From Planctomycetota bacterium (lineage in GTDB: Bacteria > Planctomycetota > UBA1135 > GCA-002686595): a stretch of 35,049 nucleotides of DNA. The notes beneath the pieces were generated by a model. The model was not told where the DNA came from. It ran no database searches and was given only the letters and a program-made list of their open reading frames with translations. The translations under genes were made by a program, and so were the position numbers. Shown here piece after piece: positions 25,134-35,049 of this stretch. How positions within the stretch are numbered: position 1 is the stretch's first letter; each line of letters begins with the position of its first letter. The DNA is taken from positions 1-35,049 of the forward strand of contig VGZD01000032.1 in the NCBI GenBank assembly GCA_016872715.1, in the 5' to 3' direction.

Positions 25134-25610
25134 CTAGTGCGCGTAGTGGCTGTAGGCCTTGTTGGCCTCGGCCATCTTGTGGACCTGTTCCTTCCACTGC
25201 ACCGAGGCGCCGGTGCCGTTGAAGGCGTCGACGAGCTCCTCGGAGAGGCGCACGGCCATGCGCTTGCCCTTCTTGGAGCGCGCGTTGTCGACCAGCCAGC
25301 GGATCGCGAGCGACTGCTGACGGTTGCGGCGCACTTCGCGCGGGACCTGATAGTTGGCGCCGCCGACGCGCTTGGAGCGCACTTCGACCGCCGGACGGAT
25401 GTTGTCGATCGCGCGCGTGAAGATCTCGGCCTGATCCTGCACGTCAGGGAGCTTCTTGTGCGCGAGATCGAGGGCCTCGTAGAAGATGGCTTGCGCCGTC
25501 GACTTCTTGCCGTCGAGCATGAGCTTGTTGATCACCTTGGTGGCGAGCATCGACCCGAACTTCGGGTCGGGCGAGAGCAACGCCTCGGTGGACTTGTAGT
25601 TGCGCGGCAT
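25134..25610 (-). CDS. rpsG: 30S ribosomal protein S7
   Basis: Primary binder of the 16S 3' domain, and in E. coli the translational regulator of the str operon. The 158 residues contain INKLMLDGKKSTAQAIFYEA, VGGANYQVPREVRRNRQQSL and the conserved KGKRMAVRLSEELVDAFNGTG. It starts 48 nt after the rpsL stop with AGGA about 10 nt before the ATG. Confidence 0.98.
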   Translation of the reverse strand: MPRNYKSTEALLSPDPKFGSMLATKVINKLMLDGKKSTAQAIFYEALDLAHKKLPDVQDQAEIFTRAIDNIRPAVEVRSKRVGGANYQVPREVRRNRQQSLAIRWLVDNARSKKGKRMAVRLSEELVDAFNGTGASVQWKEQVHKMAEANKAYSHYAH

Positions 25611-25658
25611 CAGCGTGTTCCTAGGGGTCTGCGTGTGCGGAGGTGGCGGTGGGTCGCG

Positions 25659-26033
<375 letters not shown>

Positions 26034-26061
26034 AGGAAACCGTCAGGGAAATGGGGCGAGC

Positions 26062-26089
26062 ATTCTACGGGTCCCACGCTCGCGGTCAA
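26062..26089 (-). promoter_or_regulatory. sigma70-type promoter for rpsL
   Basis: On the minus strand TTGACC (26089-26084) is followed after 16 nt by TAGAAT (26067-26062). The start site would be about 20 nt before the rpsL ATG, giving a short leader. It lies right after the rpoC terminator hairpin. Confidence 0.85.
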
Positions 26090-26118
26090 GCCTCGAGCTC
26101 GCTGTCGCGTGGGCCGCC

Positions 26119-26145
26119 GCGGGGCCCCGGCGCACGGGGCCCCGC
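26119..26145 (-). terminator. terminator-like hairpin after rpoC
   Basis: A perfect 11-bp stem GCGGGGCCCCG/CGGGGCCCCGC with a 5-nt loop lies about 36 nt after the rpoC stop and 30 nt before the rpsL -35 box. It has no T-tract but is very stable. Confidence 0.6.
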
Positions 26146-26181
26146 AGGGGGTTGGGTGGGGTTTCGGAGGGCGGGAGCGGA

Positions 26182-30603
<4,422 letters not shown>

Positions 30604-30623
30604 GGTTCGACCTTCCTTCGCCC

Positions 30624-34334
<3,711 letters not shown>

Positions 34335-34661
34335 GATCGTTTCACGCAGCCGGGCGTCGGAGGAAGCCGCGCGAGGGGGCGCGCGGGAGCGAGGGACTCG
34401 AGGGGACGACGCATAGGCTGACAGTTCCCCGGGCGGGGTCCGTCAGCGAACGAAGAGAGGGTGCCGCTTGGACGCGGGGCGACGGCGCGGTCCGCAGCGA
34501 GGGAGCGCGGCGGCGCCCCCCCTGTGCAGGATACGCAGTCAAGGACTTGCGGTGCGAGCGCTCGACGGAACACCACGGACGCCGCGCGAAGCGGCGCCCG
34601 TGGGCCCGTGGAAACGTGGTGCGATGGAGGTAAGCACCAGCAGCCGAAGTTTCGGGGCGGA
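34335..34661 (-). promoter_or_regulatory. rplL-rpoB spacer, 327 nt without a gene
   Basis: No coding sequence is recognisable. It holds a strong hairpin near rplL (34575-34601) and an isolated TTGACT (34542-34537) with no matching -10 at normal spacing. E. coli has an attenuator in the same interval; the equivalent here is inferred. Confidence 0.4.
34575..34601 (-). terminator. hairpin after rplL, probable attenuator
   Basis: An 11-bp stem (one G-T pair) ACGGGCGCCGC/GCGGCGTCCGT with a 5-nt loop TTCGC starts 60 nt after the rplL stop. GGTGTTCCGTC follows. The weak T content suits partial termination between rplL and rpoB. Confidence 0.55.
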
Positions 34662-35049
34662 TCAGGTCAGCTTGACCTTGCCGCCCGCGTCCTCGATCTG
34701 CTTCTTCAACTTCTCGGCCTCGTCCTTGGCGATGCCTTCCTTGACCGGCTTGGGAGCGCCGTCGACGAGGTCCTTCGCTTCCTTCAGGCCGAGGCCCGTG
34801 ATGGCGCGGACTTCCTTGATGACGGCGATCTTCTTGTCGGCCGGGCAGCTGTCGAGGACGACCGTGAAGGACGTCTTCTCTTCAGCGGCCGGAGCGGCGG
34901 CGCCGGCGGCGGGGGCCGCGGCAACCGCGACCGGCGCGGCGGCGCTGACGCCCCAGCGCGCTTCGAGGTGCTTGACGACCTTGGAGGCCTGGATGAGGGT
35001 GAGGCCGTCGAGCTTCTCGACGATCGTCATGAGCTCGGGCTCGAGCTCG
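34662..35049 (-). CDS. rplL: 50S ribosomal protein L7/L12 (start probably off window)
   Basis: Stalk protein that recruits translation factors. The N-terminal dimerisation helices ([17 protein letters not shown]) are followed by an Ala/Pro hinge and the C-terminal domain ([20 protein letters not shown], then [17 protein letters not shown]). An ATG at 35030 gives 122 residues, but no Shine-Dalgarno sequence precedes it. The frame stays open to the edge, and the N-terminus would be about four residues shorter than usual. The true start may therefore lie outside. It heads the visible rplL-rpoB-rpoC unit. Confidence 0.95.
   Translation of the reverse strand, partial: ELEPELMTIVEKLDGLTLIQASKVVKHLEARWGVSAAAPVAVAAAPAAGAAAPAAEEKTSFTVVLDSCPADKKIAVIKEVRAITGLGLKEAKDLVDGAPKPVKEGIAKDEAEKLKKQIEDAGGKVKLT

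Noticed and set aside
34537..34542. Promoter for rpoB based on TTGACT
   Set aside because: No -10-like hexamer stands 15-19 nt downstream on the minus strand; the nearby TATCCT is too close.

Overview
The window is a GC-rich bacterial chromosome segment, strongly G/C-biased at third codon positions, made almost entirely of core information-processing genes. Most of it is one long leftward ribosomal-protein and RNA-polymerase cluster. The lineage cannot be fixed from sequence alone. A member of Planctomycetota or a neighbouring high-GC phylum is my best guess. It rests on the missing rpmD, the divergent EF-G paralogue in the str cluster, a Tsr3-type RNA-modification gene rarely seen in bacteria, Arg at S12 position 88, and an N-acylornithine-type carbamoyltransferase. 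This placement is inference.

Left region (1-2480, minus strand): transcription starts at a good promoter (2521-2493) and runs through tRNA-Arg(ACG), tadA, tRNA-Ser(CGA), tRNA-Ser(GGA), the SRP RNA (ffs) and dnaX, which leaves the window. TadA deaminates A34 of the tRNA-Arg(ACG) encoded directly upstream of it.

Plus-strand island (2582-7214): an argF-type carbamoyltransferase and dnaE, the replicative polymerase alpha subunit. A 13-bp tandem repeat follows the dnaE stop, then a hairpin that separates dnaE from the convergent ribosomal cluster.

Ribosomal superoperon (35049 down to 7465, minus strand): in transcription order it is rplL, rpoB, rpoC / rpsL, rpsG / tsr3-like, EF-G paralogue / rpsJ / rplC, rplD, rplW, rplB, rpsS, rplV, rpsC, rplP, rpmC, rpsQ, rplN, rplX, rplE, rpsN, rpsH, rplF, rplR, rpsE, rplO, secY, adk, infA, rpmJ, rpsM, rpsK, rpsD, rpoA, rplQ. 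Slashes mark breaks where I see terminator-like hairpins, promoters or a long structured spacer. The usual residents rpmD (L30), map and tuf are missing.

The most interesting points are: (i) a Tsr3/DUF367-like putative rRNA aminocarboxypropyltransferase between rpsG and the EF-G gene; (ii) the divergent EF-G beside it, lacking the canonical domain IV tip motif; (iii) a 319-nt spacer between rpsJ and rplC with a chain of inverted repeats, the last of which covers the likely rplC ribosome binding site; (iv) a natural Arg at the streptomycin-resistance position 88 of S12; (v) the 13-bp minisatellite abutting the dnaE stop codon.
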